From Streptomyces sp. NBRC 110028 (GTDB lineage Bacteria > Actinomycetota > Actinomycetes > Streptomycetales > Streptomycetaceae): a DNA stretch of 64,000 nucleotides. The translations under genes were made by a program, and so were the position numbers. Positions within the stretch are counted from its first letter, which is position 1. Each line of letters starts with the position of its first letter. Positions 31,759 to 39,455 of this stretch are shown piece after piece. The stretch is from assembly GCF_001417735.1 (NCBI RefSeq), contig NZ_BBUZ01000022.1:124001-188000 (forward strand), in the 5' to 3' direction. The notes under the pieces were generated by a model, which was not told the DNA's origin, searched no databases, and saw only the letters and a list, made by a program, of their open reading frames with translations.

Positions 31759-32021
31759 TGAGTCCCTTCCCCATGAACGTGGACAACGCGGACGACAAAA
31801 GCCACATTAGGGGATCAACCGCACGCCACTCCAAGCGGCACTCCGCCCCCCACGGTACGCCCCAACTCCCCCACCCCAAGAGCACCTTTCCCCACTAAGC
31901 CCTCCCCGGCCGGGGGCCTCCCGCACCCGAAAAACGCGAAAACCCCACAGCGCATGCACCGGGGGTCAGCCATGAGGTAAAGTGAGCGACGATGCGGCAC
32001 CGAGAGATCGGCGCCTCACTC

Positions 32022-32095
32022 GCGGGTGTAGTTTAATGGTAGAACATGAGCTTCCCAAGCTCAGAGCGCGAGTTCGATTCTCGTCACCCGCTCCA
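32022..32095 (+). tRNA. tRNA-Gly (CCC)
   Basis: A complete cloverleaf: acceptor GCGGGTG (32022-32028) pairs with CACCCGC (32085-32091); anticodon stem TGAGC/GCTCA with loop TTCCCAA gives anticodon CCC; T arm GCGAG-TTCGATT-CTCGT; CCA is encoded at 32093-32095. Its 3' half, from the anticodon loop to CCA, is duplicated four more times downstream (33747, 34748, 35906, 40801), making it the probable attB of integrated elements. Confidence 0.97.
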
Positions 32096-32101
32096 TAGCA
32101 A

Positions 32102-32126
32102 AGGCCCAGGTCACAGACCCGGGCCT
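32102..32126 (+). terminator. tRNA-Gly terminator
   Basis: AGGCCCAGGT pairs with ACCCGGGCCT with one A-C mismatch around CACAG, followed by TTGTTTGTTGT. The same hairpin follows each downstream partial tRNA copy, so it is part of the duplicated block. Confidence 0.85.
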
Positions 32127-32285
32127 TGTTTGTTGTCTAGACCTCTCTACGCCTCCCGTGCCCGGTGCGTGCCAGATCAGGCGTCGGGCATGCCGACCGG
32201 TCGCCTCGCGTCGGCGTTCACTCCGTAGTGCGCTCGGCTGCGTGATCGGGGGCCGCTCACGGACCACATCAGCCATGCTGAAGTC

Positions 32286-32579
32286 ATGAGCAGGTATGCA
32301 GCGGCGAAGCCGTACGTACTGCCGGAGTCCCTCGCCGAGTTGGGCGGCCCCACGACTGGTAGCGTCACGCTGCCGCGCCACATCGACTGGGGACCGCACT
32401 ACGTCTACGACCTGGCCGACGAAGCAGACTTCCAGCTGATGTACGAGCGCGTCATCCGCGAGGCCCAGACACGCGACGGCCTCAACGCGTATCTGAACGC
32501 GACATCGCTGCGGCGGGGGTGGTGGGGCCTGTTCCTTCCCCTCTCGGTCAAGACCGCTTGGGAAGCCCGGTTTCCCTGA
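32286..32579 (+). CDS. Hypothetical protein (AbiE-associated-like)
   Basis: 97 residues, soluble, with no signal or membrane segment. PHYVYDLADEADFQLMYERV then IREAQTRDGLNAYLNATSLRR and LSVKTAWEARFP. From memory it resembles small proteins encoded just upstream of AbiEii-type nucleotidyltransferase toxins (low certainty), but no such partner follows here. A 43-codon GTG-started frame at 32616-32744 (MDELHRRLIRHGLDTLKTVA...) is coding-like and could be a remnant of a partner. It is the first gene of the first tRNA-bounded cassette. Confidence 0.6.
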   Translation: MSRYAAAKPYVLPESLAELGGPTTGSVTLPRHIDWGPHYVYDLADEADFQLMYERVIREAQTRDGLNAYLNATSLRRGWWGLFLPLSVKTAWEARFP

Positions 32580-32839
32580 GCTCCGTGAACCCGGCACGCC
32601 GGCAGCCGCGGCCTAGTGGACGAACTGCACCGTCGGCTGATCCGCCACGGTCTGGACACGCTGAAAACAGTCGCTGGGAAGATCCGAAGGTCGGCGGAGG
32701 ACAGCAGCCGTCAAGGTCGCGGGGGTCAGCAGCCCGCCGAGTGAACTGAAGCGGACGAGCGCATCTCCATGCGCACGAGCAGGGCGAACACGTACCGTAG
32801 GGCGCACAGCGGACCTGCCGATCCTTACTGGAGACCGCG

Positions 32840-33241
32840 ATGACCACGCAGCCCGAACATCCGATGCACGACATCGCCGACAGTGATCCGGAAGCTCACC
32901 GCATCGCCCAGCCAGCGAGCACACCTGAGGAACTGCGCGCTGCTCTTGCGCTGCTCGCCCCAGACGCATTGCCGACATTTGATGCCGAGCGCGCCGCAGC
33001 ACTCCGGCAGTCCCGAGAGCAGGTGAGCGCGGCACCCATGCGTCGCTTCGTCGGGCAGTGGGCCGTCTACGTCGCCGTCGAGCGCCACCCGGACCGAGCC
33101 GCCCGCCTGCGGGCGCTGGAAGCCCGTGCGGCCGAGACCGACGATATCCACGAGGCTCGCGAACTTGCGGCGGAGATCGGCCGCATCCTTGACAAAGCAT
33201 GCGCTGAAGCCGGCATCGACCAGGAGCAGGGAGCAGCGTGA
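32840..33241 (+). CDS. DUF6247-like antitoxin candidate
   Basis: 133 residues, mostly helical: EELRAALALLAPDALPTFDAE then FVGQWAVYVAVERHPDRAAR and IGRILDKACAEAGIDQEQG. It resembles the Streptomyces DUF6247 family. GTGA overlap couples its stop to the next gene at 33238, which is the usual order for an antitoxin and a RelE/ParE-like toxin. GGAGACCGCG precedes the ATG. Function is inferred from context. Confidence 0.65.
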   Translation: MTTQPEHPMHDIADSDPEAHRIAQPASTPEELRAALALLAPDALPTFDAERAAALRQSREQVSAAPMRRFVGQWAVYVAVERHPDRAARLRALEARAAETDDIHEARELAAEIGRILDKACAEAGIDQEQGAA

Positions 33242-33528
33242 GCGACCGGGACCCATGGCGTTGGGAGTATGACCCGGACGCCGAGCACGTCGTGGCGGGC
33301 CTGCCCCCGCAGGTGGTCGCCGAGGTTGAACGCCTCGCGGGAGAGATGGTTGCACTGGCCGAGGTCGGCGTTGACGTCACGGATCTCGGTCAAGGACCGC
33401 GACGGGGCGTGCCAGGCGGAGTGCGGCGCATCCCCCTGCTCGTCGACGGCTGGTTCTACGCGCTGCCCCTCCCCCGTCTGCACCTCATCGCGATCACGCG
33501 AGTCATCCCCCCATTCTCCGATCTTTAG
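33238..33528 (+). CDS. RelE/ParE-like toxin candidate
   Basis: 96 residues starting GTG at 33238, overlapping the preceding gene by 4 bases. The pattern YDPDAEHVVAGLPPQVVAEVERLAGEMVAL then GVRRIPLLVDGWFYALPLPRL and HLIAITRVIPP is a helix pair followed by a small antiparallel sheet, as in RelE/ParE-fold toxins. No catalytic residues can be asserted. The pair with DUF6247 is a plausible type II toxin-antitoxin module. Confidence 0.6.
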   Translation: MSDRDPWRWEYDPDAEHVVAGLPPQVVAEVERLAGEMVALAEVGVDVTDLGQGPRRGVPGGVRRIPLLVDGWFYALPLPRLHLIAITRVIPPFSDL

Positions 33529-33746
33529 CGGGTGAACAGATCTCGCTTCGAGGGACTGGACTCCGGGGCGGATTGGTCGGCAGTGCGCCAGGTTCCGCAC
33601 AAGAAACGCACCAGAAGCGCACCAGAAGCGCACCAGATAGAGCGGTAAACAGCGGTCAATGACGGGTGCTGCGGCAGGCACGACAGCTTGCCGTCAGCAC
33701 TCGTTTACGCTGGTCAGCGGCGTGATCAGCGTCGAGCACCCGGTGA

Positions 33747-33845
33747 TTCCCAAGCTCAGAGCGCGAGTTCGATTCTCGTCACCCGCTCCATAACAAAGGC
33801 CCAGGTCACAGACCCGGGCCTTGTTTGTTGTCTTGACCTCTCTAT
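33747..33845 (+). repeat. tRNA-Gly 3'-half copy 2 (attR-like)
   Basis: The first 44 bases (33747-33790) are identical to tRNA positions 32052-32095, from the anticodon-loop TTCCC to CCA, and the following roughly 55 bases repeat the tRNA terminator with two or three changes. The sequence to the left is not tRNA, so this is not a gene. Direct orientation with the tRNA fits an attR left by a tyrosine integrase. Confidence 0.95.
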
Positions 33846-33929
33846 GACTCGCACGCCCGATCCGTACCCGATTCCCAGCAGGGAGCCAAAGCTCAGGCAC
33901 TAGCACGCATACCACAGTATGCTTGGCGC

Positions 33930-34178
33930 ATGTCCGCTACCACGCGCATCACCGTCACGCTCCCAACCGAGCAGGTCACCGAGCTGAGGAAGCTGACGGA
34001 CAACGTCTCCGGCTACGTGGCCGAGGCGGTCGCCCGTCAGATCAGGCATCAGCTCCTCGGCGAAGACCTGCGACAGCACCAGGAGGAGCACGGCGCCTTC
34101 ACGGAGGAGGAACTGGCCGATGCCCACTCCAAGATCTTCGGCACCGCCGGCGCCGTCGATCACACGGACGCCGCATGA
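33930..34178 (+). CDS. Antitoxin (CopG/VapB-like)
   Basis: 82 residues. The N-terminus TRITVTLPTEQVTELRKLTD is a ribbon-helix-helix start, followed by NVSGYVAEAVARQIRHQLL and an acidic C-terminal tail that would wrap a toxin. The stop overlaps the ATG of the PIN gene at 34175 by 4 bases. Family by context: VapB. Confidence 0.8.
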   Translation: MSATTRITVTLPTEQVTELRKLTDNVSGYVAEAVARQIRHQLLGEDLRQHQEEHGAFTEEELADAHSKIFGTAGAVDHTDAA

Positions 34179-34576
34179 GTACCCACTTCGAGACGGTCGT
34201 CCTGGACTCACAGGGACTGTCCGCATGGATCGCGCAAGATCGGAAGCTTCTTGCGATGCTTCCGGTGTTCCACAAAATGGGAGCCGATTTCGTGGTCGGC
34301 GCCAACACCATCGCGGAGGTCAGCCACACACGCGTGAACCTCCCGCGCCTTAACTGGACACTGTCGCGCGTCAAAGTCGAACCGGTCACAGCAGAGGCAG
34401 CGAAGGCAGCAGCCCAACTCCTCAAGGCCACCGGGCTCCATGGCCACAAGTACGCGATCGACGCCACCGTCGCCGAGGCAGCCCTACGCCAACCGCCCCC
34501 AGTCGCCGTACTCACATCCGACACCGACGATATGGCCAAGCTCTGCGGTGCCCGTGTGCGGCTGATCGCCCTATGA
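34175..34576 (+). CDS. PIN-domain toxin (VapC-like)
   Basis: 133-residue PIN-like ribonuclease. VVLDSQGLSAW near residue 10 supplies the first Asp, GANTIAEVSHTR the Glu, YAIDATVAEAAL the third acidic residue and VAVLTSDTDDMAKLC the last Asp. The ATG overlaps the antitoxin stop. It should cleave RNA when free of its antitoxin. It is the second gene of the 1.0-kb cassette. Confidence 0.85.
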   Translation: MSTHFETVVLDSQGLSAWIAQDRKLLAMLPVFHKMGADFVVGANTIAEVSHTRVNLPRLNWTLSRVKVEPVTAEAAKAAAQLLKATGLHGHKYAIDATVAEAALRQPPPVAVLTSDTDDMAKLCGARVRLIAL

Positions 34577-34747
34577 GACGCGGTCCTCGCAGGACAGACG
34601 AATGCGCGCTGAACACCCGCACCAGATGCGCACCAGATAGAGTGGTAAACAACGGTCAATGACGGGTACTGACGGCGGGCGCACGAGCCCGCCGTCAGTA
34701 CCCTTTTACACTGGTCAGCGGCAAGATGCACGCCAACAGCCACGTGA

Positions 34748-34834
34748 TTCCCAAGCTCAGAGCGCGAGTTCGAATCTCGTCACCCGCTCCACGACAAAGG
34801 CCCAGGTCAGCGACCTGGGCCTTGTCTGTTGTCT
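34748..34834 (+). repeat. tRNA-Gly 3'-half copy 3 (attR-like)
   Basis: 44 bases with one difference (CGAATCTCG for CGATTCTCG) from the tRNA 3' half, then a perfect-stem version of the terminator (AGGCCCAGGTC/GACCTGGGCCT). About 110 bases to the left also match the left flank of copy 2, including AGATAGAG and GGTAAAC-GGTCAATGACGGG, so the two elements share an attachment arm. Confidence 0.95.
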
Positions 34835-34990
34835 GCCGTCTTCCAGACCGCGCTAAGCGTCTCGTGCCAGATCCGCACCAGAGGTCCTTACCCCTCCAAC
34901 CGAATGGATGCACCGACCCACCACGGGTCGACAACTCCGCACGGGAGAGCGCGAACTGGCCTTAGAGGCGTTCCGGAATGCAGTGGGACT

Positions 34991-35434
34991 TCAGAGGGAT
35001 AGATCGTCAGGCAGGACGCGGAACGCTTTGTGATGGCCGAGGGGGCGTACAGCACGGAAGTCCCGGCGGTCCAGGGTGAGGATCGCGTCGGTGTCGTAGT
35101 CGGCCGCCAGGGCAACGTTCACCACGTCGGTGAGATCAAGGTCGAGCGCAAGGTAGCGGGATCGGACGGTCTGAGCGATGCCGAGGTGCCCCTCGGTGAT
35201 CTCCGGTACGGACACCCGGCCGCGGCGCATCCAGCCCCGGATGTCATCGATCGCGCTCACTGCGGCCTCGCGGCCCAGTTCGCGGGTGGCTACGTGGTCG
35301 AGTTCAGCAAGCAGCAATGGCGACATGACGAGCAGACCGGCGGCCATGATGGCCTCCTGCGCCGCTTCGTGCTCCGGATGCGTGGAATCGAGCGCTGCCA
35401 GCAGGCCGGAGGTGTCAGCGATGACGACGATCAC
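34991..35434 (-). CDS. PIN-domain toxin (VapC)
   Basis: 147 residues. IADTSGLLAALDSTHPEHEA carries the first Asp, LLLAELDHVATRELG the Glu, LDLDLTDVVNVALAADY the third acidic cluster and AILTLDRRDFRAV the last Asp. A clear VapC-type endoribonuclease. The start overlaps the antitoxin stop by 4 bases, and it lies alone with its partner in the 1.16-kb cassette, opposite in orientation to the other cassette genes. Confidence 0.92.
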   Translation of the reverse strand: MIVVIADTSGLLAALDSTHPEHEAAQEAIMAAGLLVMSPLLLAELDHVATRELGREAAVSAIDDIRGWMRRGRVSVPEITEGHLGIAQTVRSRYLALDLDLTDVVNVALAADYDTDAILTLDRRDFRAVRPLGHHKAFRVLPDDLSL

Positions 35435-35691
35435 GCAGTAGTCCCTGAACCGGTTACGCGCTGGGCAGCATCAGCAACAACATCACGTACCTCGTCCTTG
35501 GTGAGCGTGCGCCCAGGGCCGGCGAAAGTGCGGGAGAACAACGGCTCGTCCCACACGCGATTGGCCATGGCAGCGAGATGGATGCCCTGCCGGATGATCT
35601 CGGCCTCACTGATGCCGCGACGCTTGGCCGCCTCTTTGATGATGGCGAGGTCTTCCGGGTCGGCGTAGACGTTGGTGCGCTTCATGGACAT
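35431..35691 (-). CDS. Ribbon-helix-helix antitoxin (VapB/CopG-like)
   Basis: 86 residues starting MSMKRTNVYADPEDL (ATG at 35691; 35685 is possible). KRTNVYADPEDLAIIKEAAK with RRGISEAEIIRQGIHLAAMA is the RHH DNA-binding fold, and the C-terminal part RTLTKDEVRDVVADAA would bind the PIN toxin. A 9-base direct repeat at 35688-35714 straddles its start and is a candidate operator. Confidence 0.85.
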   Translation of the reverse strand: MSMKRTNVYADPEDLAIIKEAAKRRGISEAEIIRQGIHLAAMANRVWDEPLFSRTFAGPGRTLTKDEVRDVVADAAQRVTGSGTTA

Positions 35692-35714
35692 GTACCTAGA
35701 GTAACACATGTACC
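35688..35714 (-). promoter_or_regulatory. Direct-repeat operator candidate (ACATGTACC x2)
   Basis: ACATGTACC at 35688-35696 and again at 35706-35714, 18 bases apart. Each contains the palindrome ACATGT. The second copy is upstream of the antitoxin start. RHH antitoxins commonly bind such pairs to autoregulate. Confidence 0.5.
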
Positions 35715-35905
35715 ACATTGATGTATGTCAGTGTTTCGATCCCCTCGATGTAGACGCGGGGCTTCCAGAGTCAGTCGTGCCCGACGTGTGCCCGATGGAG
35801 CGGCGAACCACGGTCAATCAGGGCGTAGGGCCAGCCCGGACGTGGCTCGGCACATCACCGGTTCCAGCAGGTGAGAACCAGTTCCAAGTCCGCAATGCCC
35901 GGTGA

Positions 35906-35988
35906 TTCCCAAGCTCAGAGCGCGAGTTCGATTCTCGTCACCCGCTCCATAGCAAAGGCCCAGGTCACAGACCCGGGCCTGGTTTGTC
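35906..35988 (+). repeat. tRNA-Gly 3'-half copy 4 (attR-like)
   Basis: 44 bases identical to the tRNA 3' half (35906-35949) followed by the terminator block. The left flank includes GTGCCCGATGGAGCGG and GGTCAAT, similar to the left flanks of copies 2 and 3. The 763-bp stretch 35692-36454 has this copy and the inverted repeat at 36023, and no gene I can support. Confidence 0.95.
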
Positions 35989-36022
35989 ATCCGGACCGTC
36001 CCCTCTGCGTCGACGGCACATT

Positions 36023-36061
36023 GCCCTATACGTGCCCTGCTGATGGGTCACGTATAAGGGC
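36023..36061. repeat. 12-bp inverted repeat right of copy 4
   Basis: GCCCTATACGTG (36023-36034) and CACGTATAAGGGC (36049-36061), complementary with one bulged A. It lies 75 bases right of the tRNA copy, where integrase arm sites or an excisionase site could be. No protein is suggested. Confidence 0.6.
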
Positions 36062-36454
36062 ACGATCCTCGGGGCACGCACCGAGAACGGCATCTCGGCA
36101 GAGTCGACCGTGCCTCGTGACCCGCTCTTCGGCAGCAGCCCCGACATCGACAGCGGCGAGGTGCCCTGAGCCTGGCGATCCCTTCCCAGACTCGCGCTCA
36201 CCAGATGAGCGTGCCACCATGCTTCGCCTCGCCCTGGCCCGCCCTTCCCCACCACGAGTGGGCGGGCCGAACGGGGCGGCGACGACGCCGTTCGATCCGC
36301 ATAGACGGGCGCGGAGCCACCAGAAGGAGTCGCAATGGGCCCATGAGGCGGCGATCAGGCAAAGTTCGCGGGCGGCCGTTCATCAGGGGGTGTGACGTCG
36401 GTGCCTTACTGGGTGTCAGCAGGCTGAGGCTGTGGTCGCACCGCAAGGGGGTCG

Positions 36455-36982
36455 TCAGGACGTGCTACGGCGTTCCGGGCCTGTGTGCGCGCCTTTCTCG
36501 GCAATCGGGCGGGCTCGGCCGGTGCCGGTGTCGATGAGGATTTGCTTGGCCGGTGTGATGTTGTCGGCGCGGACGGCCCGGGCCATCGCCGCGCGTGCCG
36601 CGTCGGGCGTCGCGTGCGGCGGGATCACCAGCAGGGAGAAGAGGTCTTGATCGCCTCGGGTGATGAGGATGGTGTCGTCACCCACCGGGAACGAGTCGAT
36701 GTGCACGATGCGGTCGTCGATGATCAGTCGTGTCGGCAGTTCTTCCCAGGCACCGGCGTCCAGACCGACGCGCACGACGGGTCCGAGGTGCTCGGTCAGC
36801 GCGGTGACCAGGACGGGAAGCTCGGTGCCTATGTCGCGGGATCGCGGCCACCACGCACCGTCGAGGATGCCCTCGCGGGTATGTGTCGTCGCCAACCGCA
36901 GCAGGGCTGTTCCCGGTTTCACGGCATGCTGGATCGCGTCCGGCAGAAGATTCACTTCATGCGGGGTGTCGGCGTCGGACAT
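36455..36982 (-). CDS. DUF5994 family protein
   Basis: 175 residues. The family signature is LDGAWWPRSRDIGTELPVL (about residues 37-55), with SFPVGDDTILITRGDQDLFSLLVIPP towards the end. DUF5994 is a Streptomyces family of unknown function, often near anti-sigma factor or stress genes. GGGGGTGAGC lies before ATG 36982. It is divergent from a second DUF5994 gene at 37243, in the fourth cassette. Confidence 0.8.
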   Translation of the reverse strand: MSDADTPHEVNLLPDAIQHAVKPGTALLRLATTHTREGILDGAWWPRSRDIGTELPVLVTALTEHLGPVVRVGLDAGAWEELPTRLIIDDRIVHIDSFPVGDDTILITRGDQDLFSLLVIPPHATPDAARAAMARAVRADNITPAKQILIDTGTGRARPIAEKGAHTGPERRSTS

Positions 36983-37242
36983 GGTCTGCTCACCCCCTGC
37001 GGGGTTCGGTGGACCGCCGGTTTCACCGTACTCCGGGAACCCACTCACAGGCTCAGCCGCGCCCTGCGGAAACCGGACCCGGGTCCTGGAGAAGTGACTG
37101 ATCGCACGCGGGCCGGGGGCACGCCCCGGAGTACAGTGAAAACACCGGGAGCATTTCGCACACCGGCTTCCACGCGGGTGTCGTTCTCGGCGAGCAACAA
37201 CACCGGGACGTCGCAAGACATGCCCGGGGACGGGTCCGCGCC

Positions 37243-37827
37243 ATGACCGTGACCGTCGACCGTACGACGACCGATGAGTGTGTGACCTCGTCAGCGTCGG
37301 CCCGCTTGTCACTGACGCCGTCCAGCCCGGTTCCGGGTCTTCTGGACGGTGCGTGGTGGCCTCGCTCCCGCGATCTCCTCCGTGAGCTGCCCACCCTGAC
37401 GGACGTGCTGGACGCATGCTGGGGCCGGATCACGCGGGTCTCCGTGAACCCGGCCCACTGGCCCGTGATTCCGCGCAAGGTGCCGGCGACCGGGCACACG
37501 GTGAACGTGGGCTGGTTCACCGATGAGCAGGACCCGCATAAGTTGATCCTGCTGTCCTACGCCGCAGGCCGCTGGGACCTTCTGGTGATCCCGCCGGAGA
37601 CGAGTGCGGCAGCAGCCGCCCGGCTGATGGCCGCCGCGGCCACCGTCGGTGGCCTCCTCACCGCCAGCGGTCTGATGGCGAGCGAAACCGCCTTCCGTGA
37701 GGCCGGGGAGGATCGCAGCCGGGAGGAGGAGTGGGAGACCGATGGTGGGCCGCCTCAGTGGCGGCCGGAGGCCGAACCCGGCCGGACTCCTGAGCTCCAC
37801 CGGACTTCCGAGTTCCAGGGGAGGTGA
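37243..37827 (+). CDS. DUF5994 family protein
   Basis: 194 residues with LLDGAWWPRSRDLLRELPTL (about 33-52) and LLVIPPETSAAAAARLM, the same domain as the divergent gene at 36982. The C-terminal 50 residues are charged and disordered. It is 4 bp upstream of the next small membrane gene, so the two form an operon. Function unknown. Confidence 0.8.
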   Translation: MTVTVDRTTTDECVTSSASARLSLTPSSPVPGLLDGAWWPRSRDLLRELPTLTDVLDACWGRITRVSVNPAHWPVIPRKVPATGHTVNVGWFTDEQDPHKLILLSYAAGRWDLLVIPPETSAAAAARLMAAAATVGGLLTASGLMASETAFREAGEDRSREEEWETDGGPPQWRPEAEPGRTPELHRTSEFQGR

Positions 37828-37831
37828 GGAT

Positions 37832-38404
37832 GTGGAGACCGTCATCACGGTGTCCGTGATCATCGGCATGATCATGCTCGGAGTGCTGCTGATCCACCTG
37901 CTCAATGGCCGGCACAACGAACGCATCGCAGCATTCCACTACAGCGATGCCCTGCCGGGAGTCGGCAGACGGAGCCGGAAGAGCCGACAGCCGGCAAGCC
38001 CGTCTGATCACGCGTCGCCCCCTCCTCACCCCGAACACCGCGACGGGCCGCGGACGACGCATGGCCTTCTCCTGACCGGGTCCGGTGGGCGCGCAGCGGG
38101 GCCCCACGCCCAGCGGAGCGCCTTCCTGATGAACGGGGTCACCATGCAGCCACCGGAATCACTCCCGGCAGGGCGCGCCGAGGTGCGTATCGTCGCCGCG
38201 TCCCCCGAGGTCGCCCGTCAGGTCGCGGAGGTACTCCGTCGCTGCTTCGCCGGCGCCGAACAGCGGAGCTATCCCGCCGGTGCGGACGGCGGAACCCGCC
38301 TCCATCTCACCGTGGACACCACGCACACGGCAGAGCCGGCGCGGTCCTGGCTGGTAGCAAGTCGGCCCTCCGGGCAGGAGGCCACGCAGACGGACGAAGT
38401 CTGA
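37832..38404 (+). CDS. Small membrane protein with C-terminal soluble domain
   Basis: 190 residues from GTG 37832, with GGGGAGGTGAG before it. One membrane helix (TVITVSVIIGMIMLGVLLIH, residues 3-22) is followed by a basic linker. The C-terminal 90 residues, AEVRIVAASPEVARQVAEVL and RSYPAGADGGTRLHLTVDTT, look like a separate small Streptomyces protein, and an ATG at 38129 could start it alone. Either a fusion or two overlapping genes. Function unknown. Confidence 0.55.
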   Translation: METVITVSVIIGMIMLGVLLIHLLNGRHNERIAAFHYSDALPGVGRRSRKSRQPASPSDHASPPPHPEHRDGPRTTHGLLLTGSGGRAAGPHAQRSAFLMNGVTMQPPESLPAGRAEVRIVAASPEVARQVAEVLRRCFAGAEQRSYPAGADGGTRLHLTVDTTHTAEPARSWLVASRPSGQEATQTDEV

Positions 38405-38462
38405 AGGGATGCCCGTCAGTGGACCCGAAATGTTCGTCATGCCGGAAAGGTGCGCCCGGCAT
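38402..38462. repeat. Intergenic repeat A, copy 1
   Basis: TGAAGGGATGCCCGTCAGTGG (38402-38422), then a block with ATGCCGGAAAGGTGCGCC (38439-38456). Both blocks recur at 49759-49866, where they are farther apart. Here ATGCCGG pairs with CCGGCAT as a 7-bp hairpin. The repeat overlaps the stop of the preceding gene. Confidence 0.7.
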
Positions 38463-38649
38463 AGGATGGCGAATGGGCCGGTTCACTCTCACGTGCGACC
38501 GACCCGAAAGGGCGGCTCCGGTGTTTCCACGCCGGAGCCGTTGAGGAAAGCGCGGCGACGCCGGGGTGGAGGGGGCAGGACGGCCACAGCGCGGCAAGCG
38601 GCACAAGCGCTTACCCCTGGGTGAGGGCGGTGCACGAAACGAGGTCGCC

Positions 38650-39180
38650 ATGACAGAAGGTGAAGAGGGCTTCCGCAAAGTCACGGTGGACCGGTCAGAG
38701 GGATTCGGTGAACGGCTGCTGGGCGTGCTGCTGGACCGGGCTCACGAGATGCCGCCCCAGCTGATCGCCCCGCTGGTCTCGGAGGAAGTGAGCAGGATCG
38801 GCGGTCGGGACGTCTCGATCCTCCTCCAGGACTACGACCAGCTGATACTGGCTCCCCTGCCGGGCATGAGACTCGTGGTCGGGGAGTCCGAGCGGATCGA
38901 CGATTCCGAGGCCGGCAGGGCTTTTCTGAGCGCGGCGGCGGTGGAACATCCGCAGGCCGATGGCGTACGGGTGTTCCTGCCGCTGCTGGACGGCAGCGAC
39001 GAGGTGGGGGTGCTGGCCGTCACCCTGAACAGCGTCGATGACGACGACCGGCGGTTGCTGCGGCGACTCGCCGGCCTGGTCGCCGACATGCTGGTCACCA
39101 AGAACAGCTATACCGATCAGTTCTTCCACGCCCGCCGCCGTGCCGTCTGCCGAACCCGTTGGCTCCCCTGCACATCGTGA
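38650..39180 (+). pseudogene. Truncated GAF/SpoIIE phosphatase
   Basis: 176 residues that match only the N-terminal GAF half of a common Streptomyces SpoIIE-type serine phosphatase (about 380-390 residues). EGFGERLLGVLLDRAHEMPP and VRVFLPLLDGSDEVGVLAVT and the helix LLRRLAGLVADMLVTKNSYT lead to the point FFHARRR, after which the expected EIQWSLLPP phosphatase start is replaced by VCRTRWLPCTS and a stop. The catalytic domain is missing, so this is a deletion remnant. Confidence 0.75.
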
Positions 39181-39320
39181 GCTGAAGCCGCGTTGGGGAA
39201 CATCGGTGCAGGGCCCCCGGAGTCCTGGCTCAGACGCCAGGGAGCAAGTAACCCGCCGGTAGGTTTCAGCGCCATCGCTGACCTGGGACGGCTCCGCGAA
39301 GAGATTGGCGTTGCGTGACG

Positions 39321-39455
39321 TCAGCGCGTCGTACCCGTCGGTACAGCTCGTTTTCCCGATGCCTCGACGTCACCGTACTGACGGTGCCGACGCCGGTAAG
39401 CACGGTCTCGACAACGGGCTGAGCAGTACTTGGCGTCCCGGCGCCGCGGGTCATT
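39321..39455 (-). pseudogene. Zinc-finger tail remnant
   Basis: Translation gives DAKYCSARCRDRAYRRRHRQ, a CxxxC followed by a basic helix, a tail that ends many small Streptomyces DNA-related proteins. It has no plausible start: upstream in frame is arginine/proline-rich. It abuts the HAAS gene stop. Confidence 0.35.

Noticed and set aside
31815..32000. 61-codon minus-strand frame left of tRNA-Gly
   Set aside because: No ribosome-binding site or recognisable family, and it reads Gly-rich across the tRNA promoter region.
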